From NCBI RefSeq assembly GCF_036323735.1, contig NC_086026.1, positions 51,474,539 to 51,538,538 on the forward strand: a stretch of 64,000 nt of DNA, read 5' to 3'. The stretch comes from Rattus norvegicus. Its lineage: Eukaryota > Chordata > Mammalia > Rodentia > Muridae. The notes under the pieces were generated by a model, which searched no databases, was not told where the DNA came from, and was given only the letters and a program-made list of their open reading frames with translations. Shown here one piece after another: positions 11,758 to 23,007 of the stretch; the stretch's first letter is position 1; each line of letters opens with the position of its first letter. A program made the translations under genes and the position numbers.

Positions 11758-12096
11758 TCTATGAGTTAGAAAGATAAGCAGTTTCCCAAAGCCTTCATGT
11801 TAATGTGAGGTCAGGATTTGAATGTGGGTCATTTTATATAGTAAGTTGAATTCTTAGATGAAGTATTGTGTTTTCTAGAAAGAATTAGTTAGGAAGCATT
11901 TGGAAACTAATCCACCCATGCAAGAAATCATCTTTTGAGTCAGAAGAACAATTCCCTATCTTTAACCCAATTTCAACTCCAGTCATAGAGTCCAGTTAGG
12001 GAGTCCTCTTGATACATTTTCAATGAGCATTGTGGATTGTAACAGATTAGGTTGAAGCTGCGAGATTCACCCTAGGTGAAGGCAGTTCCATTTCAC
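11758..12096. other. Unassigned sequence
   Basis: No gene or recognisable repeat is seen. Confidence 0.5.
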
Positions 12097-12125
12097 GGGG
12101 GGGGGGGGGGGGGGGGGGGGGGGGG
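12097..12125 (+). repeat. Poly-G homopolymer of 29
   Basis: An uninterrupted run of 29 G, followed by cggcggc. Long G homopolymers are rare in mammalian DNA. It has strong G-quadruplex potential, and its length may be unreliable in the assembly. Confidence 0.95.
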
Positions 12126-13487
12126 CGGCGGCTACCTTGCATAAAGGGAAGCTAGGTGCTCACTAGCACTCACCTGCCTCTGCTTCCACACTGGACCCAC
12201 GCAACAGCAGGTTTGTCCAGCATGATGAACTTGCCTGGAAATGTTATTCAAAAGAAACCCTTCCTTCCTTACCTTCTTGCCTTTTTGGTTATTTTGTTGC
12301 AGCAACAAGAAAACTTAGCAATCAAGCAGCTCTTGGTATTAGCAGGAGCCTAACTACTTAAAAGATTGAGGGGTCGTTGTCCCCCCCGACCCCGCCACCA
12401 ACAAAGAAGTGTTCCCAGGGGCCTGAGCGGGTGATTCTAAGTAAACAGGTCTCTTAGATCTGGACCTATGTCTGCGGTTCAGTGAAATAGATCACGGAAA
12501 GTCTCTGGTATCTCCACTCCCCTCTTGGCACCCCTGTCATATCCATGTGGCACATGCAAGAAGCTTGTGAGAGCCCTGTTCTAGAACCATAGTAGAGGAC
12601 ACGCTCAGGGGCTGCTGGTTTGGCTGGCCCACTTTCCCTAACCCTACCACTTACAGCCACATCTCTGCTTTGCACAGCCACCCACTGCTGGCCTCCCCTC
12701 AACCCTCCTGGTACCCACTGCTGTGGAGCAGGACTCTTGACTAGGATGGGATGGAAGTCCTTCTCAGGAACAGCAGCCATTAAGGGGAGGAAGAAGGCTG
12801 ATGGCTGGACCACTAATGCGAATTTGTGAGCCAGTTACAGATCTAGTCTTCAGACAGAAAAGAGACGAGTTACTAAGACAGACGCAGAGATGAGTCGGGA
12901 GCACAGACAGAGCGTCTTACCCTTTCTGCTTCTACTCTCCTGCCTCCGGCTCTTGTTTCCAGACACATCCTGTTTGTCATTTTGTAATGAAATCCTTTTG
13001 TTTTTCTGCAGACGACCTATGGTTTCTGTGCTAGCAACAGAGAATTCTGACTTTGAGCTTTGTGAGTTAGTGGCCTAGCTCAACTGCTCTTTGAAGCCCT
13101 GGTGTTAGGCCCATTTTCCCTGTAGGCAAATTAATTCTGCTCGGCCCTGAAGCAACAGTTTATCTCTGTATCTATTTTCACAAGGTGAGAAAGAGGCATG
13201 GATCAGCACTACTGGGAGATAAACAGCCGAAAAGCAAGTGTACTGTAGAGAGTGAGCATCTATTATCCTGGATCGTGATCGATGGCTTGTTAGCCGACTT
13301 CCCCACCCCCTCCCCCTGCTTCCTGTCTGTGCAGCCTATAAACGTGAAGATGGGAGAACAAATCTTGTACAGAGAAGCAGTTGCTTTTCTTTATGTCTCC
13401 AGGAAGATGTTAGCTGAGAAGACAGAAAGTCTTTGCTGGTGTCAAATCAAGTGGGAAGGAGAGCGGGCATGAGTGAGAGCAGCGGAG
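12126..13487. other. Unassigned sequence
   Basis: No convincing repeat or gene is seen. The 13130-13300 part retains CpGs and could be conserved, but nothing specific is visible. Confidence 0.45.
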
Positions 13488-13492
13488 GTGTA

Positions 13493-13537
13493 GGGATGGG
13501 GGTGGGGTGGGGGTGGGGGTGGGGATGGGGGTGGGGT
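13493..13537 (+). repeat. (GGGGT)n-type G-rich tract
   Basis: Nine or so G-runs of three to five separated by T or A within 45 bp make this a strong G-quadruplex candidate on the plus strand. Confidence 0.9.
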
Positions 13538-13660
13538 GAGATGACGAAGCTGCAGAGTCAAGAGGCATCAGTGTCAGGGCATAGTAGGGCTGTGGTCCCC
13601 ACTCTCCTCATTTGTACTTTCTAAATGCAATGCAGGGTAGAGGAGCAGCCATGTGGCCCA

Positions 13661-14060
13661 TGGATGTCTTTCCTGGGCAGCTATAACAAAACACCACAAG
13701 CTAGGTGGTGTTAAAAGTAGAAAGAAAAAAAACAAAACAAACAAACAAACAAACAAACAAAAAACCTTGTCTTACCTCTCCAGAAACTGGAAGTTCAAAA
13801 AGTAAGATGCTTGCAAAGAGGAGGGAAGAATTGCCTTGCCTTTCCCTGCCTCCTTGTGGTCCAAGTCCATGGCAGCCTCACAGCATTTCTTCACACCATC
13901 CCCCCACTGGTCACATGGCTTGTGTCCGGCTTGCCCCTTTCTTGTGGTAGCATCAGTTCTCTTGGATTAAGGACTCACCCTGTTAGCCTATGACTTCACC
14001 TTAACTAATTATACCTGTGCTGACCATATTTTCCAAATGAGGTTACGTCTTGAGTGAGAT
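13661..14060 (+). mobile_element. Old interspersed repeat with (CAAA)n insert
   Basis: 'gggcagctataacaaaacac', then (ACAA)n at 13730-13764, then 'ccagaaactggaagttcaaa', resembles an ancient mammalian repeat with 'ctataacaaaataccataaac' near its start. The family is uncertain. Confidence 0.45.
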
Positions 14061-14175
14061 ACAGATCTTCTGCGGGGAGGGAGTCCTAATCGTTTGAGCT
14101 TAACCTGAAGCAATGTGGGCATCCCAAGGAGTTCAGGCGAATGCAGTGGTGCTGATGAACCTCAGAAAAAATAAT

Positions 14176-14280
14176 TGTTTTTAAGACAGGATTTCCCACA
14201 ATAGGCTGAGCTGGCCTGGAACTAACTGGCCTCACTCATGACCCTCTAACCTCAGCCTACCAACGTCGATGTTGACAGGT
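14176..14280 (-). mobile_element. B1 SINE, diverged
   Basis: The plus strand reads 'ttaagacaggatttcccaca', 'gagctggcctggaactaact' and 'ccaacgtcgatgttgacagg', the reverse complement of a decayed B1. Confidence 0.7.
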
Positions 14281-14282
14281 AT

Positions 14283-14650
14283 TCTAGTTCACCTTCTGCT
14301 GCTGTGGTGAAACCTTCTCACAGACAGGCTTTATTTCAGCTTTCTAGCTACAATCCATCACGGACGGAAGCCAAGGCAGGGACATAGGGACCTGAAGTAA
14401 AAACCATGGAGAACGTTGCACTGGCTTGGTTCCCCCAGGCTTATACTCAGTTAGGTTCCATATACGTGCAGCCTGAGAGCATTCTGCGCAAGGGTAGCAT
14501 GGCCTGTATAGTTGGCTGGGGCCTACATCAATTATCAATCAAAGAGAAGGACTCACAGACACACCACAGGCCAGTCAGATGGAGGCAGCTCCTCGGTTAA
14601 TGTTCCCTCTTCCCAAATGATTATCTTAGAGGGAGAAGAGCCCAGCAGCC
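14283..14650 (+). mobile_element. Rodent medium-reiterated repeat (RMER/BGLII-like), diverged
   Basis: 'tctagttcaccttctgctgctgt' followed by 'aggctttatttcagctttct' and the 'catcacggacggaagccaag' block matches the family seen at 35.2 and 45.3 kb. Considerable decay. Confidence 0.55.
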
Positions 14651-15599
14651 ATGTGAGGGCTCGGAAGGAGCGAGGGCCTGTGGTGGTCAGGGATGTTGGG
14701 ACTAGTCACTGAAGTTTAGGGCAGGTGGGAGGTGTGGAGCAAAGAGTAATAGTAAGGGCACGCCTGGGCTTTTCCGGGTGTGAGATAAGTAGCACCCAGC
14801 AATTGTGCCAAGAAAGCAAGTTGGTAAGAACAACTGTGTGTGTGCCTTTTATCCTCGGAGTCAAGCTGACAAGAAAAAGCTAACCTGTTTGACAGGCGTA
14901 TAACCCTGGCTTCCTTAGAAAGTTTGGTAAATTGATTGAGTCGCTCGTAGAGACCATGTTGATGAGGAGCCACAGCTGAGAATTTGTCCCTAAAGAAAGA
15001 ATAGCTAGAAAGCAGCATGGTGGGTGGGTGCGGACGTCTAGAGAGAATAAGGGGTCCTCTTAGCTTCGTCTTGTTATAGCCAGGAGAATAAAATGGGATT
15101 GGTTAGTAGGACTTCAGTGAAGGAAGATGGGGCTCAAGGAGGTCTATAATCCCATCGAAGAACCATCGAGAAATGGAGGAATCAATCCCTGGGTGGCTTG
15201 AGTCTGTGTGGTTGGGTTTAAGGAACAGTGGATATAAAAGAGAATGCAGAATCAGACCCTGAGTTTGTAAATGACGATAGATTGCTAGGATCCCTTTGGC
15301 TCTCTGGCTGCGGAGGAACTACAATTTTCCCATTTCTAGTTCTGTCGCAGAGAACATGCTTAAAATAAAGGACTCAACAAACAATGCTTGGCCGAGGGAA
15401 CAAATGCCTGCCCCAATTAGTCAGGACTGGCTACCCAGCAAACAGGACTGAGTGTGTGTAATTAGATCCTACATGGGGAGAGGCAAGGGACAGGAGCTGA
15501 CATGTTCAATCTCAGCATTTATGCTACCTATGCCTGACGAGGGTTGAGGAGGAAGAAAACACAAGAGAGAGAAGGTGAGAGGAGTCTGGAGAGCGTTCT
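14651..15599. other. Unassigned sequence
   Basis: No gene or recognisable repeat is seen. Confidence 0.5.
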
Positions 15600-15870
15600 A
15601 ACCACCGCTGAGCTGGCGTTTGCTAATTAAGTTTCATTTGTGGTTTATAATAAATCAATAGGTGTTCCATATTCAAATGTAAGAATGTATTATCTCCTCA
15701 ATCAGAAGATGAATTTGAATCATCCTTGTCATTGTTTCTCCCCATTCTGTAATTGGTTATATTGATTTGTTCTGTCTGGGGAGACTATCAGAACCAATGC
15801 GTAATTACCATGAAGTTGTATTCCTGTTAAAAATAAGTTAAGTACTAAGTATTCCTGGGGTGATCACTAC
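15600..15870. promoter_or_regulatory. Candidate conserved non-coding element
   Basis: This is repeat-free, AT-rich sequence with several factor-like cores close together: tttgctaattaag (about 15618), a tgtggtt RUNX-type core (about 15640), aataaatcaatag, and gcgtaattacc (about 15800). Texture only; conservation cannot be tested here. Confidence 0.35.
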
Positions 15871-16934
15871 CAATCTGCTGAGTACCTGGACTCCAATTGC
15901 TTCAGTCCCTTAACGGAAAACACAGAGAATTCAAGGAAGCATTCCACCTTCTATTCTATTCACAAACCAGAAACAGTTTTAGAAGTCATACTAGAGAGGT
16001 TTTTGTTTTAATCATTATTATAATTCAAGCTAGCTACAAACAAAGGAATCTCTATTGACTCTGCAGAAGTCTGATCATCCAGTCAGTACAAAAATGTTTC
16101 CAGGGATGGAGAGCTCATTTGTTTGCCAGGAAGTCAGCTTTGTTATTAGACAACAGATTGAGAGGCCTGGGATGAGACCCAAGACCCTGTATTGTAATAT
16201 CAATGATGTTGTGTCCTGTTATCAGGTCACATCAATGCCTGAATGTGTTTCAGAATCAGATTAGGGTTTTCCAAAGTTCTTTGAGCAAACTAGCCTATAG
16301 ATGAGAACACGATCTCACACAAAAGCAGGGCATTCCGGAGAGAAGGGAGAGTTGGAAAGACATTAGTTGAGACTCCGAATCCAAGGAGTTCACAAAATGG
16401 CCAGCTGCCCAGTGATGGGGGTGAGTTCTGATCATAACTGGTAACTATAACTGTAGCTTACCACCCTCCAATGACCAACTCCGAAGACTAGGAGAGCAAG
16501 AGATAATATCAGCTTTAAATGGTCCAACCTGAGGTTATATAGCATCCACTGTGAGCTTAATAGAGAAAGCAAGAAGTAACGATGTGAGATGGATCTCCAA
16601 GACCCGCTCAGCATCCTCCTGCCCTCCTCTGCGCACAACAGCAACACACTTTCCGGTGCTTACAGTTTGCATACCATTGCTAAAGAAATACTGGTCTGGG
16701 GCCAACAGGATGACTGGCAGGTAAAGACACTTGTCGTCAAGTCTGATGACCAATAAGGAAAGATATGTGGGCATTGTAAGAACTCAAGAAATGTTGCTGA
16801 TTTTATTTGCTTTGACTTATATAAAACCACAATAATCTGGGGGTGACCACTGCATCTAGTTTGAAAAGTATTCCCATCCAGCTGTTTACTAAGCAATTCT
16901 GGAATTTTGATGGGGGAAATTTGTTTTTATCTAT
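15871..16934. other. Unassigned sequence
   Basis: No gene or recognisable repeat is seen. Confidence 0.5.
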
Positions 16935-17290
16935 TTTCAGTCACTATAGCAAAATACCCGAGACTGAGAAGTTTGTAAAGAATAGAGATTTATGTGGCTC
17001 TAATTTCTAGGAAATCTGAGAGCCTGCTGCTAGCATCTGCTCGTTGCCCGTTGAGGGCCTGCTTGCCACATCATGGCCTGCTTGCCACATCATAACGGGA
17101 CTGAAAGTATCACATGGCGAGATAGTATCAGGGTACCAGGTTGGATTCTGTTCTTCTCGAGCCACCAGTTTCATCACGATGCGATCTCTACCTCATGACC
17201 TCATCTACTCGTAACTGACTCCCAAGAACCCCACCTTTGAACACCAATAACCTCTGGATTTGGGGGATCATATCTCCAACACACAAACAT
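16935..17290 (+). mobile_element. Diverged medium-reiterated repeat with a 19-bp internal tandem duplication
   Basis: 'cagtcactatagcaaaatac' with 'aatagagatttatgtggctc' matches the same broad rodent/mammalian family. Within it, ggcctgcttgccacatcat occurs twice in tandem (17056-17074 and 17075-17093), perfectly. Confidence 0.5.
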
Positions 17291-17854
17291 TTACAGTGTT
17301 CATAGAAGGGCCGGGGTTGTTTTGCAGAGTGTGGCTTCCCAAAGCCATTCCTTTCCCCATGCTGGATACTGGGACAGGACCTCTCAATGTCTTTTCCATG
17401 GTTTCGCCAATGTTTACCCAGGTTGATCCTGAGCCTAACCCACAGCGCTCGAGGGAGTCATTCCAATAGGCTGGAGACAATGGATGAATTCTTTCTCCCA
17501 CATTGCCCGTGTCTTCACCTTCGTTTCTCTTTTGATGATATTTGTGTTACTCTTTTCAGTTAGAAGATCTCATAGATTGACAGAAATGTACAGTAGCAAT
17601 GGACTGGATCATTATGCTGGCCAGAACCCCAATTTGAATACTCCAAAAATACAGCTCAACTGATCTACTGAAAAAGGAAGAAAGACTTAGACATTCATTG
17701 GTTGCAAGTGGAAGAGACTGAGTTCTTGAAGATGCTAAGAGGATTCAGTCTCTCCGTCTTTGCTTAGGGTTGTGTCTTGGTTTTTGCATGTTCAAGGGTT
17801 CCCTGCCTTAGACACACCATTGAACAAGAGGGCAAAACTCTTTTTAATTTTTCA
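17291..17854. other. Unassigned sequence
   Basis: No gene or recognisable repeat is seen. Confidence 0.5.
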
Positions 17855-17857
17855 AAT

Positions 17858-17992
17858 TATATTCGTTGATTGAGTATATGCGTGGGGGTGTGCACGTGCC
17901 GCCACGACAGTGTGAAGGTCAGAGTGCAAGTTGCAAGAGTCTATTCTTCCTTCCGCCATGCAGACCCTGGTGTCATCAGCAGGCTTTCGCAA
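17858..17992 (-). mobile_element. B3-type SINE fragment
   Basis: 'tatgcgtgggggtgtgcacg', 'gtgtgaaggtcagagtgcaa' and 'ttccttccgccatgcagacc' follow a reverse B3 element that is truncated before its tRNA-like head. Confidence 0.6.
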
Positions 17993-18477
17993 CTGGAGCC
18001 GTATCCCCCCCGCTCTAAGATTCTCCCTGCTGAAAATATTAGCAAAGTCTTCAGGAATCGTTCTGTTGATTGGGCTCAGGAAACATCCTACTCTAAATGG
18101 GTCCTCAGGAGATACGTGATTGCCATTGGCCAAGTTGTGCCTCGCTCAAGCCACCAGGCCTATGAATGCTGAAGGTTGCTCCTCATAAGAGGACAATCCA
18201 GAATGCTCTTAGGAGAAGGGGTTGGATACTAAACATTACAACATACCTGGTGATCCCTGCCTTCTTGTTCTTCAGTCTCCTTAAAGTGTCATTGTATCAG
18301 CTCCATTCTTCCCTGATTCTCTGCTTATACTGTAGTTATAGCTGAATATTATATTTAGATTTTGACCGGGTTGTTTGTAAGAGGCTTCCAAGTGGTCTCC
18401 CAGGTCCTGCTCTCTTTAGCGCAATCCACGGGACGCAGCTTCTATGAAAGTCTATATTTGGCCAAGCTTACATACGG
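17993..18477. other. Unassigned sequence
   Basis: No gene or recognisable repeat is seen. Confidence 0.5.
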
Positions 18478-18560
18478 AAGCATTCCTGTAAATCCCAGCA
18501 CTCAGGAGGCTGAGGCAGGAGGATCCTAAGTTTGAGGCCAGCCTGGGCATCTTAGCAAAC
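18478..18560 (+). mobile_element. B1/B4-type SINE fragment
   Basis: 'taaatcccagcactcaggag' to 'gaggccagcctgggcatctt' is the middle of a B1-like unit; both ends are lost. Confidence 0.75.
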
Positions 18561-18817
18561 CCAGGCATCCCCATCCCAAGTCTACAAGAAGATGCTGTAC
18601 AGCTCTGTGGACATGACTTTCCACCCCTGCCCCCATAGGTGACTCCCCCAGAATAGATCTAGTATGTTCTTTCCAATGTGGTGCCTTCTGTAGAGGCCAT
18701 CGGAGCAGGGAGAGAATGAGATAAACATCATTCAGAGGTGGCACAGAAGCACCCTGTTTAATGGGTGGGAACTAAATTGACTAGAACAATGAGAAAAAAA
18801 TAACTCAGATGTGCTGG

Positions 18818-18873
18818 GTGTCTTAATTAGGGTTTCTACCGCCGTGATGAGCCACCATGGCCATGGCAACTCT
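18818..18873 (+). mobile_element. Medium-reiterated repeat, left part (split)
   Basis: 'cttaattagggtttctaccg' to 'ccatggccatggcaactct' is the canonical start of the rodent repeat. The consensus continues at 19393, so a segment was inserted here. Confidence 0.75.
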
Positions 18874-19392
18874 CTGTTAGTACAAATTTTAAAGTGATAT
18901 TTTTTTCTTTAGCCTGACTAGTTCTCAAATGAAGCAGAGACTATGAAGATTTATCTAGTCAAGCTTTACAGCACAATAGCTGAGCAGTTATTGATCTATT
19001 GTAATCCTCTAAGCGAATCGGGCCACCTCCCAGTCAAAATCCCGGAGACACTTGCATTAGTGTTGATCTGGCTTTCTCTGCTCCAGATGTGTTCTCACAG
19101 TGGTAGACCCTTTCCTCATGGCCGCGTCCTTTCTCCTATCCGATCCCTGGCTGGGATCGGAGGTCCAGCCCTATTCTCAATGCTCAGCCATTGGCCGATC
19201 AGCTTTAATTAACAAATCAGAGATTAAATGGGGAGCAATGTTGACACAACATGAGACTGGAGATTCTTAGTATAAGCACTACAAATGCCAGGTCCAGATT
19301 GCAACCAGATATGGGAGCAGAGAAACCAGCAGTTGAACAATAATATACAGACAATCTTTACACAATGTTGAATAACATTATGCCTACGACTC
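18874..19392. mobile_element. About 0.5-kb LTR-like insertion inside the medium-reiterated repeat
   Basis: The sequence interrupts the repeat exactly between 'gcaactct' and 'cataaaggacaac', which are adjacent in the consensus. It begins ctgttag, and a short near-duplication (actct at the left, actca at the right) could be its target-site duplication. Features such as 'agccattggccgatcagctt' fit a rodent ERVK-type solo LTR, but the family is not certain. No coding sequence is present. Confidence 0.5.
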
Positions 19393-19712
19393 ACATAAAG
19401 GACAACATTTAATGGGGACTGGTTTACAATTTCAGAGGTTGAGTCCATTATCATCATGGCAAGTGGCATGGGGCCGTGCAGGTAGATAGGGTCCTGGAGA
19501 CGGAACAGAGAATTCCACGGTTTGACCAGAAGGCAGCAGGAGACGGTGCCACAGTGGGTGTGGCTTAAGACCAAAAAGTCCACCTCCACAGAGACACTTC
19601 CTCCAACACGACTACACCCAGTCCAACTAGGCCACATCTCCTAATAGTGCTACTCCCTGTGGGCCAAGAATTGAAATGCACGAGTGTATGGGGGCCACTC
19701 CTATTCAAACCA
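19393..19712 (+). mobile_element. Medium-reiterated repeat, right part
   Basis: It resumes at 'aaaggacaacatttaatggg', with 'cagaggttgagtccattatc', 'acttcctccaacacgactac' and 'tctcctaatagtgctactcc', in consensus order, and ends 'attcaaaccacc'. Confidence 0.85.
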
Positions 19713-21599
19713 CCTTGCTGGTCTAGCTGAGAGCAGAACTAGACCACAAACAAAGAATCTGCAATATTGAAAAGAGATACAGGATGTAGAAGTGATATGA
19801 GGGAGACGTCCATACATTTTATAGATAGCTTGTGGCTGCACCCCTGAACCGCAGTAGCATGCTGGAGATATTTGATCTGGCTCCTAAAGGATGGGCAAAA
19901 TGCCTCTGGCTAAGAGGAAACAGAGACATGGGTGGGTCTGGCGAAGCGAGCAGCTCAATGACATGGCTAGCCGAACAGGAGGTAAGAGAACAGTGAGTGA
20001 TTCAGTAACCTCTTTGTGCAGGATGGCTGGAAATAGACGATGCCCTGCATTTAGGCTGGATTCCAAGGGGTGTTGATCAGTGTTGGAAGTTGAAGATGGT
20101 GGCGATGATTTATTTGCCTAAAAGAGAAGTGTTGCCTAAGGCCAACCAACCATTTTCTGCAGTCTGAAGGGTTGTCCTGTATGTTTCTCCTGAGACCGGT
20201 GTGGCAAACCTCCTCCCCATTCCCCACGCCCACCCCTCAGTTAGAGCAGGGCTGCGTTTTTGTTCTTGGTTAGAGAGAGTAGACTGGCACTGTTGTAACC
20301 AGTACTTGTAATCCAGAACAGAGTTCAGTGGGCCTCCAAGACATTTTGAGATTTCCTCCTAACTGACCCCCTGCCAGGCTGGATTCATCTGGTGTTTATT
20401 GTGCAACAGCTCCAGGAGGCTGTGCACAGCCTTAGAGTACGCAGTGAACAGCGCGGCAGTGGTAGCATGGCCTGCCTGCATGCCCTGTGTGTGGTGTGGT
20501 TCCCCAGCTGGCCCGAGGGTCAGCCAAGGGACCATGTTTGTGGAAATGGACAGCAGCCCATGTTCCTGGAGATGGCTCCCTTTCTTCATTCTTCCTCTCC
20601 TTCTAAGCTGGGACTGGGAGTCAGACTTGCCTCTGGCCAGGAACTTTCTTTCTTTTTCTTTTTACCTCTCTGAAAAGGAAGGGTGGGTTTCTTGGTTGTA
20701 TTTCTGATGGTTTCCGGAAGGCCCTTGATTCTCGGCTGGATGCAGCAGCCTCAGTGTTTTGTGCAACAGGAGACAGTGTCAGGACTTTGTTCCATGGGGC
20801 CCTGGTAAACACACCCTGCAGGCAGCAGCCCCAGCCATCCCAAGAGTCCCTGGTAAAGGGACATAAGAGATGACAGTGTGATCCATGTTTGTACAAGGTG
20901 GACAATCGAGGAAGCTTCCCATTTTTATGAGGCCTGTCTATTAGGGTGAGGTCACAGATGCCTTACCCAGCTTCAGACTAGATTATAAGGTGCAGGATGA
21001 TGAATAGAAGTCCTAGGGGGAGAATTCTGTTTTGGAAGACTGTGTCTTACCTCTTGCCAATATATCAATCAAAGCCTGCCTCCTTGGTCCCTATGTTCTG
21101 TTGCTAGTGGGACAGTTAGGGGTGGGGCTTAATCTCTACTCCAAAATGCAGGTGCCTCTAATCCAGACACCAGAAGAGCTGATGTTGATCTGTCAGTTTC
21201 AAACACTCCTGGGCCTTTGCTGTGATTCACTAGAGAACGTCAAAGCCTCCCTTGTGAAGGTGGTCCACCCCAACTCCTCACGTATACTCTGAAGAGCAAG
21301 AGGGCACCTGTTAGAATCAGACAGATCCAGATGAAAATTCCAGAGTCCTCCAGGACTGGCAAGACTGTCATCAGAGCACCAGGTGACTGTGCCTATTCCA
21401 TAGGACGCATCCCATACTCACTTTGTAGTGATGTTTAGTGGACCAGACAGGGCAATGTAAGGGCAAGTTTAGCCCAGAGCATGGTGCAAGCCACTCAGTG
21501 GGATGCTATGAAGATGTTGATGCTGCCATGACTGTTTGCCACTGACTAATCAGTTGTGGGAAATGGTCCCAAGGTGGAACCCTAAATGTTCCCCGCTGC
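19713..21599. other. Unassigned sequence
   Basis: No recognisable repeat or gene is seen in about 1.9 kb. Short frames near 20.4-20.7 kb lack family resemblance. Confidence 0.45.
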
Positions 21600-22060
21600 C
21601 GTTGCTCCCACAAACACTCCAGGCAAGCTGTTAAGGGACAGCATTTATACAGGGGCTAATTTAACACGGTATTAATTCTAGGGTGCAGCAGGGCCATCAC
21701 CCCATCTGGGTGACTTCCCACTTTCAACTGGCACACTGCCCTGCAGAGGCAGCCTTCTCGGTGACTTCCAGATTGACCTCGGGAGGGCGGTTGCAGCCCG
21801 GCTATCAAAGAGTTGTTAATTTTATACACATACCACATTAACACACAAGTTAACTGGTCTCATTAGCTTTTCTGCTGATTGCCGGCTTTAAAATTATCAC
21901 TCTGGCTACGGATCCCCTGCAGACAGGAGCTCTCATTATTTGGGGTGGGTGGGGGCATAACAACCCCACTCACCCATTAATCTAGAACAGCTGCTATTTG
22001 GGTATTTGTTTGGTGGTTCATTTGGCCGGTCAGACTGGACAAGTGGTGTGTCAGAAACCG
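21600..22060. promoter_or_regulatory. Candidate conserved non-coding element
   Basis: This is repeat-free sequence with retained CpGs and several TAAT-type cores (ggggctaatttaacac, cggtattaattctag, gttgttaattttat, ctcattag, cccattaatctag). Function and conservation are inferred from texture. Confidence 0.35.
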
Positions 22061-22730
22061 GCACTTTACTGAGCAGCTGGGACAAGTGCAAAGCGGGAAT
22101 GAGAGACTTGGGTACATGGTTGAAAAGAATGAGGTGCCATGGCCACAAGAAGGCAGTAATTCACTCAGTCCAAAGGGTGAGTGCATGGATGCCTGTGCCT
22201 TACGCTCAGCCGGGTGTATCCCCCAAAGAGGGTTCATATGGAAGAAGGGACTAGCACCTCTTAGAAAAACGCTGAGGCCAATTATTGAAGTCTAGCCTTG
22301 AGGATGGCTCAATCGCAGCTCGAGAACATTGAGGTTTTAGTTGGTGGTAGTGGTTGCTTAGTTGGTTTTCTTAATCTCTCTACAGGACTCAGAAGTTGAC
22401 TTTTTAGGAATATCTTTTAAAATAAAATCATCTGTTTTGATGATTGAAGCAATGCCTCATGGGGGTATTGATCGAATTTCAAAGAGAACAAGGGTCTGGG
22501 GACCAGCAGGCATGAGAAGTCCTGGGAGCTCCTGTGTTGGTTTTTGCCAGCAGAGGTGGTGGGCAGAGGGTTCTGCTTCGCACTGTTTCTCTGGCCCACA
22601 CTGCTGCCTGCTCCAGGGACTGCGGCTGGGCTGCCTGAGTGTTCTTTCTCCCCTTCCTCTGGGTTGATGCTCAGTGAAAAGGGGCCATCTCCTGCTGATG
22701 GGACAACTTTGCGGGGGACTGAGGGCACAA

Positions 22731-23007
22731 GATCATTTGTCACAATCAGGCTTCCTGTCAGAAATCAAGGAGATAGAATATCATTGTGCCACCTCCTTAC
22801 AGTGTCCTTGACAGCCATCATCCATAAAAAGGAAACCTTTGGCTGATCATCAGGCCACCGTGAGGGTGGGTAGCTGTGCAAACTGCGTGAGTCTCACCAG
22901 AAACCATTAGCAGGAAACCTCAGCCTGGAGACTTTCCGTGGGTAGCCTCCAAGTGCCCCATGACTGCAGAGACAGTGTCCAACACGGGGTGTCCTTTAGT
23001 ACCCATC
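22731..23007 (+). repeat. Inverted repeat, left arm (277 bp)
   Basis: The reverse complement of 24188-24447 aligns along the whole arm, beginning gatcatttgtcacaatcagg and ending gtacccatc. By hand I count about 14 mismatches over about 255 aligned bases, plus indels of 1, about 12 and about 5-7 bases. The outer 54 bases are identical. It matches no repeat family I recognise, and both arms stop sharply at the same points. Confidence 0.93.
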
